Below, piece after piece: positions 46,658-56,766 of a stretch of 64,000 nt of DNA. Every line of letters begins with the position of its first letter. The stretch's first letter is position 1. The translations under genes were made by a program, and so were the position numbers. The stretch is from Sphingomonas hankookensis (GTDB lineage Bacteria > Pseudomonadota > Alphaproteobacteria > Sphingomonadales > Sphingomonadaceae): contig NZ_CP117025.1 in the NCBI RefSeq assembly GCF_028551275.1, positions 1,793,501 to 1,857,500 of the forward strand. Direction: 5' to 3'. The notes under the pieces are model-generated. The model was given only the letters and a program-made list of their open reading frames with translations, ran no database searches and was not told the DNA's origin.

Positions 46658-47445
46658 AGCGGACGCATCTTCCGCTCAACGGCCTGCGCGTGCTCGATGC
46701 CGCCGCGCGCCATCTGTCGTTCACCCGTGCCGCCGACGAACTGGCGGTGACCCCGGCGGCGGTCGGGCAGCAGGTCCGCGCGCTGGAGGATACGCTGGGC
46801 GTCGTGCTGTTCCGGCGCACCACGCGCGGTCTGGAACTGACGCCGGAGGGCGAGGCCGGGCTGGCGGCGCTGCGCGGCGGGTTCCTGCAGTTCGAGGAAG
46901 CGGTCCGCGCGATGCAGGCCGGGCAGTCGTCCAAGTCGCTGACCATCGCCGCGCCGCGCGACCTGACGCAGAAATGGCTGTTGCCGCGCCTGTCGCGCAT
47001 CGCCGCCGCCGACCCCGAACTGCGCTTTGCGCTGGTCGCGGCCGACGACGCGCTCGACTTCACCGAAGCCAATCTCGACCTCGCCATCCGCTGGGGCGAA
47101 GGACCCGGCGCGCATGAGGGCGAGGCGCTGGAATCGGACGGAATGGTAACCGTCGAGCGCGCAGGCGGCGGTGCCGATACGCGGATCGGCTGGCCCGGCT
47201 GCAACCCCGAGGATGCTTCGGCGCTGGTACGGGTCGCCGATGCCGGGCTGGCGATCGACGCGGCGGCAGCGGGGCTGGGCCGGGCGACCGTTCCCGAACT
47301 GCTCGCACGCGATGATGTGGCGGCCGGACGGGTCGTGGTGGTCGGGGAGCCGAAGTCGGGGCGGCTCGGCTATTGGCTGGTGGCGCCGTTGCCGCAGTGG
47401 CGACAGGCGAAGGTAAAGGCGCTGGTCGACGCGCTGGCGGGGTAG
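46654..47445 (+). CDS. GcvA-like LysR regulator
   Basis: The 263-residue regulator has the GcvA-type start PLNGLRVLDAAARHLSFTRAADELAVTPAAVGQQV and an RTTRGLELTPEG wing, then an effector domain ending at VDALAG. It is about 35 residues shorter than typical GcvA proteins (about 300), mainly in the effector domain (a short segment after DGMVTVERAG). It is coupled to apaG by 4 bp, which is unusual for a regulator that normally diverges from its target. Confidence 0.85.
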   Translation: MKRTHLPLNGLRVLDAAARHLSFTRAADELAVTPAAVGQQVRALEDTLGVVLFRRTTRGLELTPEGEAGLAALRGGFLQFEEAVRAMQAGQSSKSLTIAAPRDLTQKWLLPRLSRIAAADPELRFALVAADDALDFTEANLDLAIRWGEGPGAHEGEALESDGMVTVERAGGGADTRIGWPGCNPEDASALVRVADAGLAIDAAAAGLGRATVPELLARDDVAAGRVVVVGEPKSGRLGYWLVAPLPQWRQAKVKALVDALAG

Positions 47446-47529
47446 GGCATAGCCCGCATTGCCTGCCCTCAACCCATTCTACCACGCCGCGCGCTTGCCC
47501 CGGCGGGCGTCCCGCGCCATCTGGAAGCC

Positions 47530-48522
47530 ATGCACACCGCCACTGATACGCTCGCCCTGATCGGCCATACCCCGCTCGTCCGGTTGAAGGGGCCGAGCGA
47601 GGCGGCGGGGGCGGAGATTTTCGCCAAATGCGAATTCGCCAATCCCGGCGCCAGCGTGAAGGACCGTGCCGCGCTGTCGATCGTCGAGGATGCGGAGGCG
47701 CGCGGCCTGATCCAGCCCGGCGGCACCATCGTCGAAGGGACGGCGGGCAATACCGGTATCGGGCTGGCGCTGGTCGCCAATGCCAAGGGCTATCGCTCGA
47801 TCATCGTCATGCCCGAGACGCAGAGCCGCGAGAAGATGGACACGCTCCGCGCGCTGGGCGCCGAGCTGGTGCTGGTGCCCGCCGCACCCTATTCCAACCC
47901 CGGCCATTTCGTGCACACCAGCCGCCGGATCGCCGAGGAGACGCCGAACGCGATCTGGGCGAACCAGTTCGACAACATCGCCAACCGCCGCGCGCACATC
48001 ACCGGCACGGCGGCCGAAATCTGGGAGCAGATGGGCGGGCGGATCGACGGCTTTACCTGTGCGGCGGGAACCGGCGGCACGCTGGCCGGCGTCGGGCTGG
48101 GGCTGAAGGAGAAGGACGAATCGGTCACCATCGCGCTGACCGATCCGCATGGCGCGGCGCTGTACGACTATTATGCCCATGGCGAGTTGCGGTCCGAAGG
48201 AACGTCGGTCGCCGAAGGGATCGGCCAGGGGCGGATCACCGCCAACCTCGACGGCGCGCCGATCGATACCCAGTTTCGCGTGTCGGACGAGGAGGGCATG
48301 GTCTGGGTTCGCCGGCTGCTGGCGGAGGAGGGGCTGTGCCTTGGCCTGTCGTCGGGCATCAACGTCGCGGGCGCGGTGCTGCTGGCGCGGCAACTGGGGC
48401 CGGGCAGCCGGGTGGCGACGATCCTGTGCGACACCGGGTTCCGCTATCTCTCCACGCTGTACAATCCCGAATGGCTGGCGGCGAAGGGGTTGGCGGTCGA
48501 CAGCGGGGCGACTTCGGCGTAA
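47530..48522 (+). CDS. cysK: Cysteine synthase
   Basis: The 330-residue PLP enzyme has IGHTPLVRL, the Schiff-base lysine in NPGASVKDRAALSI (about K50), EGTAGNTGIGLAL, PETQSREK and the GTGGTLAGVG phosphate loop. It makes cysteine from O-acetylserine and sulfide. EGTAGNTGIG replaces the commoner EPTSGNTGIG of CysK, and its length fits a CysK-like subgroup, so the exact substrate could differ. Confidence 0.88.
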   Translation: MHTATDTLALIGHTPLVRLKGPSEAAGAEIFAKCEFANPGASVKDRAALSIVEDAEARGLIQPGGTIVEGTAGNTGIGLALVANAKGYRSIIVMPETQSREKMDTLRALGAELVLVPAAPYSNPGHFVHTSRRIAEETPNAIWANQFDNIANRRAHITGTAAEIWEQMGGRIDGFTCAAGTGGTLAGVGLGLKEKDESVTIALTDPHGAALYDYYAHGELRSEGTSVAEGIGQGRITANLDGAPIDTQFRVSDEEGMVWVRRLLAEEGLCLGLSSGINVAGAVLLARQLGPGSRVATILCDTGFRYLSTLYNPEWLAAKGLAVDSGATSA

Positions 48523-48534
48523 CACCGCGCCCAG

Positions 48535-48816
48535 ATGACGCCGCGATCGGATCAATCCCAGTTATTGCAACGCCTGCGCGTCGGCGCGACCGGATTGGTG
48601 CTGGTCGTGCTGCTGATCGTGCTCGCCAGCGCCTTGTTCCGCTCGGCGATCGACGAACCGCCGATCGGCGAGGATGTGACGGCGGTCGATGAACAGGCCA
48701 ATGTCGCTGTCGCGAACCTGACGCCCACCGGCAATCCGGACGAGCCGCTGGCCGAACTCGGCATCTCGCCCGGCGCCGCGCCAAGCAACAGCACGGGCTT
48801 GCCCGAGGTTCGCTGA
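48535..48816 (+). CDS. Small single-pass membrane protein
   Basis: The 93-residue protein has one hydrophobic helix (about residues 16-37: VGATGLVLVVLLIVLASALF) after a basic start, then an acidic, Pro/Gly/Asn-rich tail. It would sit in the inner membrane with the tail outside. No family is recognised. It starts 12 bp after the cysteine synthase stop and may share its transcript. Confidence 0.7.
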   Translation: MTPRSDQSQLLQRLRVGATGLVLVVLLIVLASALFRSAIDEPPIGEDVTAVDEQANVAVANLTPTGNPDEPLAELGISPGAAPSNSTGLPEVR

Positions 48817-48841
48817 ACCCCCTTCGTACCTGATCGTACAG

Positions 48842-48922
48842 GTCACCCCGGCGAAAGCTGGGATCTTCCGGTGATTGCGCACAGCACGAGCCGCACGAGA
48901 CCCCAGCCGTCGCTGGGGTGAC
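48842..48922. repeat. REP-like inverted repeat
   Basis: Two 25-nt arms (48842-48866 and 48898-48922) are imperfect inverted copies of one another, beginning and ending with GTCACCCC/GGGGTGAC. This is the type of interspersed repeat common in sphingomonads. It lies upstream of the MraZ operators. Confidence 0.75.
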
Positions 48923-48939
48923 GTAGCGCTCTGCCGTTT

Positions 48940-48964
48940 TCCCATCCTCGCCCAGTGTCGCCCA
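48940..48964. promoter_or_regulatory. Distal MraZ-box array
   Basis: Three NCCCA boxes (TGGGN on the other strand) start at 48940, 48950 and 48960 with exact 10-bp spacing: 5-bp box, 5-bp spacer. This matches the known MraZ recognition repeats. Confidence 0.6.
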
Positions 48965-49057
48965 ACCACCGGTGGGGCGTCATCCAATCGGCACGTCCGC
49001 AAAAGATGGGCGAACAAACAACGTACATCCCAAAACTGCCCGTCCAGTGGTGCTTTT

Positions 49058-49092
49058 TCCCATTCTCACCCAACTTCGCCCATTGTTACCCA
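49058..49092. promoter_or_regulatory. Proximal MraZ-box array
   Basis: Four NCCCA boxes at 49058, 49068, 49078 and 49088 with exact 10-bp periodicity (TGGGN-N5 on the minus strand). A further in-phase CCCA lies at 49029. The array ends about 118 bp before the mraZ start and fits an autoregulatory MraZ operator. Confidence 0.75.
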
Positions 49093-49210
49093 GGTTGCAT
49101 TTTGGTACGTCTCGGACGTCACAGGGGGCAGGTCCTGGGATCGTCGATTCAAACCGCGCGGCGCGTATTTGCCGGGCGCGACGCACGTCCTGCGTGACCG
49201 AAATGGGGCT

Positions 49211-49681
49211 GTGTTGGAGAGGGAACTCTACCTGAGCTACGGGCTACAGGCGGTCGACGCGAAGGGTCGCGTCGCAGTGCCTGCCAAGCTGCGCTCGGTG
49301 CTGGAGAAGAACGCCGACGCCCGCGAACTCCTGCTCAAGCGGCACGGCAAGCATGTCTGCCTCAGCGCGTTCGATGCCGCCTGGCCGAAGATCCTCTACT
49401 CCCGCAAACCCCAGGGCAGCGACGAGGATGTCGACACCGATTACAACGTCGCGGGCAAGGCGTTCGGCAATCTTGAGACCGCGCCGTTCGACAGCGCCGG
49501 GCGCTTCGTCCTGCCGACCTTTTACCGCCGCCGCGCGAAGATCGACAAATGGGCGTTCTTCCACGGGCGCGGCGACACGTTCAACATCTGGGACCCGCAC
49601 ACGTTGATCGCCGACACGGAAATCGACGCCGACACGCGCGAGCTGTGCGAGTTCCTGATGGAAGAAAAGGGGCTGGTGTGA
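49211..49681 (+). CDS. mraZ: Transcriptional regulator MraZ
   Basis: The 156-residue protein has two SpoVT-AbrB/MraZ-type repeats: [15 protein letters not shown] (about residues 15-30) and [20 protein letters not shown] (about 95-115). It binds TGGGN repeats upstream of the dcw cluster, and two such arrays precede it. The start is GTG 49211 (or TTG 49214); GGGG lies 49204-49207. A longer N-terminus in this frame looks like non-coding leader. The stop overlaps rsmH by 4 bp. Confidence 0.9.
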   Translation: MLERELYLSYGLQAVDAKGRVAVPAKLRSVLEKNADARELLLKRHGKHVCLSAFDAAWPKILYSRKPQGSDEDVDTDYNVAGKAFGNLETAPFDSAGRFVLPTFYRRRAKIDKWAFFHGRGDTFNIWDPHTLIADTEIDADTRELCEFLMEEKGLV

Positions 49682-50631
49682 GCGACGCGCCGCATATCCC
49701 CGTCCTGATGACCGAAGCGGTCGCGGCGCTCGCGATCCAGCCGGGCGAGACGCATGTCGACGCGACCTTCGGTGCGGGCGGCTATACCCGCGCGATGCTG
49801 GCCGCCGGTGCGCGGGTCATCGCGTTCGACCGCGATCCGACCGCGCATGACGCCGCCGCGCCGCTGCTCGCCGAAGCAGGCGACCGGCTGACGCTGATCC
49901 GTGCGCCGTTTTCGGCGATGGCCAGCGAACTGGCGGCGCGCGGCATTGACGCGGTCGACGGCGTCGTCATGGATATCGGCGTGTCGTCGATGCAGCTCGA
50001 CCAGGCCGATCGCGGCTTCTCGTTTCAACAGGACGGTCCGCTCGACATGCGGATGAGCCGGGAAGGCATCACTGCGGCCGAATGGCTGAACACCGCCGCC
50101 GAGGCAGAGATTTCGGACGTGCTCGACCGCTATGGCGAGGAACCGCGCCATCGCCGCGTCGCGAACTTCATCGTCGGGGCGCGGCCGCTGGCGCGGACCG
50201 GTGAGCTCGCCGCGGTCGTCCGCCGGGCGCTGGGCCATCGTCCGCATGAGAAGAAGGACCCGGCGACCCGCGCGTTCCAGGCGATCCGCATCCACCTGAA
50301 CGACGAACTGGGCGAGCTGACCGCCGGGCTCGACGCGGCGGAGCGGGTGTTGCGGCCGGGCGGGCGGCTGTCGGTGGTCAGCTTCCACAGCCTCGAGGAT
50401 CGCATCGTAAAGCGGTTCCTGCGGGAGCGCGGCGGCGCGATGCCGGCCGGGTCGCGCCACCGTCCGGTGGTGGCGCAGGGTCCGGCTCCGAGTTTCACCG
50501 ACATCGCGAAGGCGGTGCGGCCGAGTGACGAAGAAGTATCGGTCAACCCCCGCGCGCGGTCGGCGACTCTGCGGGTCGGGGTTCGCACGGCGTCCGCGCC
50601 GTGGAGTTCGAACGGGAGTGCGATGGGATGA
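49678..50631 (+). CDS. rsmH: 16S rRNA (cytosine1402-N4)-methyltransferase RsmH
   Basis: The 317-residue SAM methyltransferase has [47 protein letters not shown] and a C-terminal [18 protein letters not shown] plus [10 protein letters not shown]. It methylates C1402 of 16S rRNA. The start is GTG 49678, overlapping mraZ by 4 bp. Confidence 0.96.
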   Translation: MSDAPHIPVLMTEAVAALAIQPGETHVDATFGAGGYTRAMLAAGARVIAFDRDPTAHDAAAPLLAEAGDRLTLIRAPFSAMASELAARGIDAVDGVVMDIGVSSMQLDQADRGFSFQQDGPLDMRMSREGITAAEWLNTAAEAEISDVLDRYGEEPRHRRVANFIVGARPLARTGELAAVVRRALGHRPHEKKDPATRAFQAIRIHLNDELGELTAGLDAAERVLRPGGRLSVVSFHSLEDRIVKRFLRERGGAMPAGSRHRPVVAQGPAPSFTDIAKAVRPSDEEVSVNPRARSATLRVGVRTASAPWSSNGSAMG

Positions 50632-51200
50632 GTGCGTTCGGGTTCGGGACTTTGGGTAAATTGGTCGCGGTCGGCGTGATGGCGCCGGCCTTCTACCTCG
50701 TCATTTCGCAAGGGGCGGCGGAACGCAGCCGGGTCGAGGCGGTCGAACGCTCGATCGTGCAGGCGCGCAAGGACATCCGCGCGCTGGAAACCGAATTCGA
50801 CACCCGCGCGAACATGGCGCAGCTCGAACGCTGGAACGGCGACGTCCTGGCGCTCGCCGCGCCGCGCGCCGAACAGTTCGTCGGCGGCGAGCATCAGCTG
50901 GCGTCGCTGCCGGGCCGGACCGAGGGCGGCAATGTCGCGCTGGCCTATGTCGTGCCGAGCGCACCGATGGAAATCGCCGCCGTGCCCGAACCGACCCTTG
51001 CCGAAGCGACCGCGCCTGCCGCGACCCCGGTCAAGGCGGACAAGGCCAAGGCGGCGGCCAAGCCGGTCGGCGCGGTCCGCACGGCGGCGGTGATCCCCGC
51101 CAAGGCGCGGGCGGTGGCGATGCTCGACCGCACGCTGCTCAGCGACGCGACGATGGCCGACCTCGCCCGTTCCGCCCGCAAGGAGGCGGCCCGTCCGTGA
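50628..51200 (+). CDS. ftsL: FtsL-like cell division protein
   Basis: The 190-residue protein has one membrane segment (about residues 8-27) and then a coiled-coil-like stretch ([23 protein letters not shown], about 34-57) as in FtsL. A long Ala/Pro/Lys-rich tail follows. Sequence identity to FtsL is not readable by eye; the call rests on position between rsmH and ftsI and on the topology. FtsL bridges FtsB and FtsQ in the divisome. It overlaps both neighbours by 4 bp. Confidence 0.78.
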   Translation: MSAFGFGTLGKLVAVGVMAPAFYLVISQGAAERSRVEAVERSIVQARKDIRALETEFDTRANMAQLERWNGDVLALAAPRAEQFVGGEHQLASLPGRTEGGNVALAYVVPSAPMEIAAVPEPTLAEATAPAATPVKADKAKAAAKPVGAVRTAAVIPAKARAVAMLDRTLLSDATMADLARSARKEAARP

Positions 51201-52912
51201 TCGTCGTCGTGGCGCCCCCTCTTCATCAGCAACGGGCCGACGGTGCGCGGCACACCCTGGTCAACATCGCCCATTACCGGCTGATGGTGCTGATGCTGCT
51301 GTTCGCGGCGGGCGTCACGGTCATCCTCGCGCGGCTGATGCTGCTGGCGGTCGCCGCCGAACCGCGTTCGGCCATCGCGGCGGAGGCGGCCTTGGTGCCG
51401 TTGCGCGGCGATCTGGTCGACCGCAACGGCGCGCCGCTCGCCCGCACCATCGACGCCTGGTCGATCGCGGTGCGCCCGGACAAGGTGATCGGCGACAAGA
51501 AGCAGCTGGCGGGGCAACTCGCCGCGCTGATGCCGGAACAGGATGCCGGCTATTATTATGCGCAGCTGAACCTCGATCGCAATTTCGTCTATCTGCGCCG
51601 TCGCGCTTTGCCCGAACTGGTGCAGGCGGTGAACGCGCTGGGCGAGCCGGGCATCGCGCTCGGCCGCGAACCCGAACGCCTCTATCCACAAAGCGCCATG
51701 GCGGCGCATGCGCTCGGCTATCTCGACATGGACGGTCGCGGCGTGCGCGGCATGGAGAAGTTCCTGAACGCGCGGCTGGTCGACCCGGCCGAGCGCGGGC
51801 GGCCGGTCGCGCTCAGCCTCGACCTGCGGGTGCAGGCTGCGCTGGAAAGCGAACTCGCCAATGCGATGGCGGTGTTCCAGGCGCGCGGCGCCGGCGGCAT
51901 CGTGCTCGACAGCGACACGGGGGAGGTGATCGCGATGACCTCGCTCCCGACCTTCAATCCCAATGCCGTGACCGCCAATACCGGGCAGATGAACACGGTG
52001 ACGCAGGGCGTGTACGAACTGGGATCGGCGTTCAAGCCGCTGACCATGGCTGCCGCGCTCGACAGCGGCGTCGCGCCGTCGCTGTCGAAGCGCTATGACG
52101 CGACGCAGCCGCTTGCGGTCGGGGGTTTTCGCATCCGCGACGACCATGCGCAGAAGCGCTGGCTCAACATCCCGGAGACGCTGGTCCATTCGTCGAACAT
52201 CGCGACGGCACGCATCGCCGACGAAATGGGGCAGGCGCGCATGGAAAAGCTGTTCCGTGCGCTCCATTTCGATACCGCACCTGACATCGAACTCGAAAAG
52301 TCGCGCACCATCTGGCCGCATTACTGGGGCCGGACCACGACGATGACGACCGCCTATGGCCATGGCATCGCCGTCACGCCGCTGCACCTCGCCAGCGCCT
52401 ATGCCGCGCTGGTCAATGGCGGCATCTGGCGTCCGGCGACCATGCTGAAGCTGAAGCCGGGCGAGGCGCCGGCCGGCAGCCGGGTGTTTACCGAGGCGAC
52501 CAGCGCGAAGATGCGCGCGCTGCTGCGGCTGATCGTCACCGACGGCACCGGGCGCAAGGCGGAGGCACCGGGTTTCCGTGTCGGTGGCAAGACCGGCACC
52601 GCCGAAACGGTGGGCGCGGGCGGCGGCTATTCTAAGAAGGTCAACGTTTCGACCTTCGCCGCCGTCTTCCCGATGGATCGCCCGCGCTATGTCGTGATCG
52701 CGATGCTCGACAGCCCGAAGGGAACGAAGGAAACCTTCGGCTTCACCACCGCCGCCTGGACCGCTGCGCCGGTCGTCAGCCGAGTGATTTCGCGCACCGG
52801 CCCGTTGCTGGGGGTGATTCCCGACGCCAATGCCGATATTGACCTCGCCGGATTGCGCTCGCTGCTGTGGCGGGCGCCGGGTGATGCGAAGAAGCTGGCG
52901 AACGTCGAATGA
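51197..52912 (+). CDS. ftsI: Peptidoglycan transpeptidase FtsI (PBP3)
   Basis: The 571-residue protein has a short cytoplasmic N-terminus, one membrane helix (about residues 28-50), a pedestal domain starting with PLRGDLVDRNGAPLA, and a transpeptidase domain. The domain has the S-x-x-K motif GSAFKPL (Ser about 277), SSN (about 332) and KTGT (about 464). It crosslinks septal peptidoglycan. The start is GTG 51197, overlapping ftsL by 4 bp. Confidence 0.95.
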   Translation: MIVVVAPPLHQQRADGARHTLVNIAHYRLMVLMLLFAAGVTVILARLMLLAVAAEPRSAIAAEAALVPLRGDLVDRNGAPLARTIDAWSIAVRPDKVIGDKKQLAGQLAALMPEQDAGYYYAQLNLDRNFVYLRRRALPELVQAVNALGEPGIALGREPERLYPQSAMAAHALGYLDMDGRGVRGMEKFLNARLVDPAERGRPVALSLDLRVQAALESELANAMAVFQARGAGGIVLDSDTGEVIAMTSLPTFNPNAVTANTGQMNTVTQGVYELGSAFKPLTMAAALDSGVAPSLSKRYDATQPLAVGGFRIRDDHAQKRWLNIPETLVHSSNIATARIADEMGQARMEKLFRALHFDTAPDIELEKSRTIWPHYWGRTTTMTTAYGHGIAVTPLHLASAYAALVNGGIWRPATMLKLKPGEAPAGSRVFTEATSAKMRALLRLIVTDGTGRKAEAPGFRVGGKTGTAETVGAGGGYSKKVNVSTFAAVFPMDRPRYVVIAMLDSPKGTKETFGFTTAAWTAAPVVSRVISRTGPLLGVIPDANADIDLAGLRSLLWRAPGDAKKLANVE

Positions 52913-54324
52913 AATTAGGAACCATCACGGGCGGCGATGAACCGCAGACGGTGACCGGCTTCGCGATCGATCATCGCAAGGTCGCACCGGGCACGATCTT
53001 CGGCGCGTTCGACGGGGCGCGGGTCAATGGCGAGGACTTCATCCCCGCCGCCATCGCCGCTGGCGCGATCGCTGTCGTCGCCCGGCCAGAAGCGGTGGTC
53101 GAGGGCGCGGTCCACATCGCGGCACGCGACCCGCGCGAGGCGTTTGCCCGCGCCGCCGCGCAGTTCTTCGCGCCGTTCCCGCCGACCTGCGTCGCGGTGA
53201 CCGGCACCAACGGCAAGACCAGCACCGTCGAAATGGTGCGCCAGCTGTGGCGGATGCAGGGGCACCACGCCGCGTCGATCGGGACGCTGGGGGTGACCAC
53301 CGCCGACGAACGCGTCGTCACCGGCCTGACCACCCCCGACATCGTCACCTTCCTGTCGAACGTCGCAGGGCTGGCGCGCGAAGGCGTGACCCATGTCGCG
53401 TTCGAGGCGTCGAGCCACGGCCTGTCGCAATACCGCACCGAAGGGCTGCCGGTCCGTGCGGCGGCGTTCACCAATCTCAGCCGCGATCACCTCGACTATC
53501 ATGGCGACATGGCGAGCTATCTGACCGCCAAGCTGCGTTTGTTTTCCGAAGTGCTGGCCGATGACGGCGTAGCGGTCGTGTGGATCGACGATCCCCATGC
53601 CGACCGCGTGATGGACCTTGCCCGCGTCCGCGGCAACCGCCTGATCACCGTCGGCGAACATGGCGAGACGCTGCGGCTGGTCGGCCGCGAACCGAGCCTG
53701 CTCGGACAAGCGCTGACGATCGAGGCGGAGGGCGCGACCCACAAGGTGCAGTTGCCGCTGATCGGCGCCTATCAGGCGGCAAACGCGCTGACCGCCGCCG
53801 GCCTCGTACTGGCGACCGGCGGCACGCTGGCGGCGACGCTGGCGGGCCTCGCCCGGTTGCAGCCGGTGCGCGGGCGGCTGGAGCGTGCGGTGATCCTGCC
53901 CAATGGCGCGCCGGTCTATGTCGATTACGCACATACCCCCGACGCGCTCGAAGCGGCCATCGCCGCGTTGCGTCCCCATGCCGAGGGGCGGCTGATCGTC
54001 GTGTTCGGCGCGGGCGGCGACCGCGACAACGGCAAGCGGGCGCCGATGGGCGAGGTCGTGGCGGCGCAGGCCGACGTCGCGATCGTCACCGACGACAATC
54101 CCCGGACCGAGGATGCGGCGCAGATTCGTGCGCAGGTGCTGGCAGGCGCTCCCAGCGCGACCGAGATCGGCGACCGTCGTGCCGCCATTCGTGCGGCATG
54201 CGACATGGCGCAGCCGGGTGATATCGTGCTGATCGCGGGCAAGGGCCATGAACAGGGCCAGATCGTCGGCGACATGATCCTGCCGTTCGACGACGTACAG
54301 GTGGCGCGTGACTGTGCGGGCTGA
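52909..54324 (+). CDS. murE: UDP-MurNAc-tripeptide synthetase MurE
   Basis: The 471-residue Mur ligase has FAIDHRKVAPGTIF in domain 1, the ATP loop GTNGKTS (about 97-103), FEASSHGLSQYR, NLSRDHLDYHG and DNPRTED (about 396-402). The DNPR motif marks use of meso-diaminopimelate. The 3' end overlaps murF by 17 bp. Confidence 0.96.
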   Translation: MKLGTITGGDEPQTVTGFAIDHRKVAPGTIFGAFDGARVNGEDFIPAAIAAGAIAVVARPEAVVEGAVHIAARDPREAFARAAAQFFAPFPPTCVAVTGTNGKTSTVEMVRQLWRMQGHHAASIGTLGVTTADERVVTGLTTPDIVTFLSNVAGLAREGVTHVAFEASSHGLSQYRTEGLPVRAAAFTNLSRDHLDYHGDMASYLTAKLRLFSEVLADDGVAVVWIDDPHADRVMDLARVRGNRLITVGEHGETLRLVGREPSLLGQALTIEAEGATHKVQLPLIGAYQAANALTAAGLVLATGGTLAATLAGLARLQPVRGRLERAVILPNGAPVYVDYAHTPDALEAAIAALRPHAEGRLIVVFGAGGDRDNGKRAPMGEVVAAQADVAIVTDDNPRTEDAAQIRAQVLAGAPSATEIGDRRAAIRAACDMAQPGDIVLIAGKGHEQGQIVGDMILPFDDVQVARDCAG

Positions 54325-55696
54325 CGTGCCGCTCTGGACCGCCGCCGCCATCGCCGCCGCGACCGGGGGCACCGCTTCCGCCGATTTCACCGTGAACGGT
54401 GTTGCTTTCGACAGCCGAGAGGTCGGGCCGGGCGACCTGTTCGTCGCGCTTTCCGGCGAGGCGACCGACGGCCACCGCTTCGTGGGGCAGGCGTTCGCGC
54501 AAGGGGCTGCAGGCGCGATCGTGTCGCGGCCGGTCGACGGGCCGCACGTGCTGGTCAACGACACCACCGTCGCGCTGAACCAGCTCGCTACCGCGTCGCG
54601 CGCCCGTACGTCGTCGCGGATCATCGGCGTGACGGGATCGGTCGGCAAGACCGGGACCAAGGAAGCGCTGTTCGCCGCGCTCGACCGCATTACCCACGGC
54701 AACGCCCATCGTTCGGTCAAGAGCTACAACAACCATACCGGCGTGCCGCTGAGCCTCGCGCGGATGCCGGCCGCTACCCAAGCGGCGGTGTTCGAAATGG
54801 GCATGAACCATGCCGGCGAGCTGTCGCAGCTGACCCGCCTCGTTCGCCCCGAAGTCGCCATCGTCACCACCATCGCCCCCGCGCACACCGAATTCTTCAC
54901 CGGTGAAGACGCCATCGCTCGCGCCAAGGGTGAAATCTTCGAAGGGCTGGTCGAGGGCGGCATTGCCATCGTGCCGTTCGACAGCCCGCATCGCGACACG
55001 CTGATCGCCGCAGCCCGGCCCCATGCCGGCAGGATCGTCACCTTCGGCCTGCGCGAAGGGGCCGGTGTCCGCGCGATCGAGCATGTCCGCATGTCGGGCG
55101 GCGATAGCTTCGTCACCGCGCGGCTGGGATCGCGTGAGGTCAGCTACACCCTCGCCCCGCCCGGCGAACATTGGGTCGCCAATTCGCTGGCGGTGATGGC
55201 GGCGGTCGATGCGATCGGCGGTGACCTTGGCGTCGCTGGCCTTGCACTGGCCGACCTAGAGGGGCTTGCCGGACGCGGTGCCCGCCGCAAGCTGAAGCTG
55301 GCGGGCGGCGACGCGTTGCTGATCGACGAAAGCTACAACGCCAACCCGGCATCGATGCGTGCGACGCTGAAGGTACTCGCCGCCGAGCGCGCCGACCGGC
55401 GCATCGCGGTGTTGGGCGAAATGCGCGAGCTGGGCGAGTCGTCCGACGCCTATCACGCCGCGCTGGCGGTCCCCATCGACGAAGCGGGCGTTTCGCGCGC
55501 CGTGTTGGTGGGGGAGGGCATGCTTCCCCTCGCCAAGGCGCTTGAGGGCCGCATCGAAACCGTCCATGTGCCCGACGCCGCCGCCGCCGCACGGGTCCTG
55601 TCCGACCTGATCGCGCCGGGCGATGCGGTGCTCGTAAAGGGATCGAACGGGGTGGGGCTGGCGCGGGTCGTCGCCGACCTGTGGGGCCAGGACTGA
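54308..55696 (+). CDS. murF: UDP-MurNAc-pentapeptide synthetase MurF
   Basis: The 462-residue Mur ligase has [15 protein letters not shown] in domain 1, [27 protein letters not shown] and [13 protein letters not shown] at its end. Its P-loop reads [13 protein letters not shown] rather than the usual GSNGKTTTKE, but keeps GKT. It adds D-Ala-D-Ala. The start is GTG 54308; mraY follows with a TGATG overlap. Confidence 0.94.
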   Translation: MTVRADVPLWTAAAIAAATGGTASADFTVNGVAFDSREVGPGDLFVALSGEATDGHRFVGQAFAQGAAGAIVSRPVDGPHVLVNDTTVALNQLATASRARTSSRIIGVTGSVGKTGTKEALFAALDRITHGNAHRSVKSYNNHTGVPLSLARMPAATQAAVFEMGMNHAGELSQLTRLVRPEVAIVTTIAPAHTEFFTGEDAIARAKGEIFEGLVEGGIAIVPFDSPHRDTLIAAARPHAGRIVTFGLREGAGVRAIEHVRMSGGDSFVTARLGSREVSYTLAPPGEHWVANSLAVMAAVDAIGGDLGVAGLALADLEGLAGRGARRKLKLAGGDALLIDESYNANPASMRATLKVLAAERADRRIAVLGEMRELGESSDAYHAALAVPIDEAGVSRAVLVGEGMLPLAKALEGRIETVHVPDAAAAARVLSDLIAPGDAVLVKGSNGVGLARVVADLWGQD

Positions 55697-56766
55697 TGTT
55701 GTACGAAATCGCCGAATATCTCGGCTTTCCCGGGGTGCTGAACCTGTTCCGCTATCTGTCGTTCCGCACCGGCGCGGCGACGGCGACGGCGCTGCTGATC
55801 GGCCTCGTCATCGGGCCGCGCTTCATCGGCTGGCTGCGCGTGCGACAGGGCAAGGGGCAGCCGATCCGTCTCGACGGGCCGCAAAGCCACCTCGCCAAGC
55901 GCGGCACGCCGACCATGGGCGGGCTGATGATCCTGACCGCGCTCGCGACGTCGGTGCTGTTGTGGATGGACCTCGCCAACCCCTTCGTCTGGGCGTGCCT
56001 GTTCGTGACGTTGGGCTTTGCGGCGATCGGGTTCCTCGACGATTATGACAAGGTGCGAAAGGCCAGCACGGCGGGCGTTTCGGGCCGCACGCGCCTGCTG
56101 CTCGAATTTCTGATCGCCGGCATCGCCAGCTGGATCATCATCCGCCAGACCGGCACGATGCTCTACGTGCCGTTCTTTTCGAACGTCGCGATCGATCTCG
56201 GGCCGTTCTACATCGTCTTCGCCGCCTTCACGATCGTCGCGTTCGGCAACGCCGTGAACCTGACCGACGGGCTGGACGGCCTCGCGACGATGCCGGTCAT
56301 CATCGCCTCGGTCGCGCTGATGCTGATCGTGTACATGGTCGGCAACGCCAAGTTCGCCGCCTATCTCGGCATCCCGCACGTGTTGGGAGCGGGCGACCTG
56401 TCGCTGTTCTGCGGCGCGATCGTGGGCGCGGGGCTGGCGTTCCTGTGGTACAATGCCCCTCCGGCGGCGGTATTCATGGGCGATACCGGCAGCTTGGCGC
56501 TGGGCGGTGCGCTGGGGGCGATCGCGGTGTCGTCGCACCATGAAATCGTGCTGGCGATCATCGGCGGCCTGTTCGTGGTCGAGGCGCTGAGCGTCATCAT
56601 CCAGGTGTTCTGGTACAAGCGCACCGGCAAGCGCATCTTCCGCATGGCGCCGATCCACCATCATTTCGAACAGCTCGGCTGGGCTGAGGCCACGGTCGTG
56701 ATCCGCTTCTGGATCATCGCCTTCGTGCTGGCGCTCGCCGGCCTCTCGACGCTGAAGCTGCGGTGA
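55696..56766 (+). CDS. mraY: Phospho-MurNAc-pentapeptide translocase MraY
   Basis: The 356-residue membrane protein has about ten hydrophobic segments and the family motifs [19 protein letters not shown] (about residues 114-122), [12 protein letters not shown] (about 190) and APIHHHFE (about 320). It makes lipid I from UDP-MurNAc-pentapeptide and undecaprenyl phosphate. ATG 55696 shares its A with the murF stop (TGATG). Confidence 0.97.
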   Translation: MLYEIAEYLGFPGVLNLFRYLSFRTGAATATALLIGLVIGPRFIGWLRVRQGKGQPIRLDGPQSHLAKRGTPTMGGLMILTALATSVLLWMDLANPFVWACLFVTLGFAAIGFLDDYDKVRKASTAGVSGRTRLLLEFLIAGIASWIIIRQTGTMLYVPFFSNVAIDLGPFYIVFAAFTIVAFGNAVNLTDGLDGLATMPVIIASVALMLIVYMVGNAKFAAYLGIPHVLGAGDLSLFCGAIVGAGLAFLWYNAPPAAVFMGDTGSLALGGALGAIAVSSHHEIVLAIIGGLFVVEALSVIIQVFWYKRTGKRIFRMAPIHHHFEQLGWAEATVVIRFWIIAFVLALAGLSTLKLR

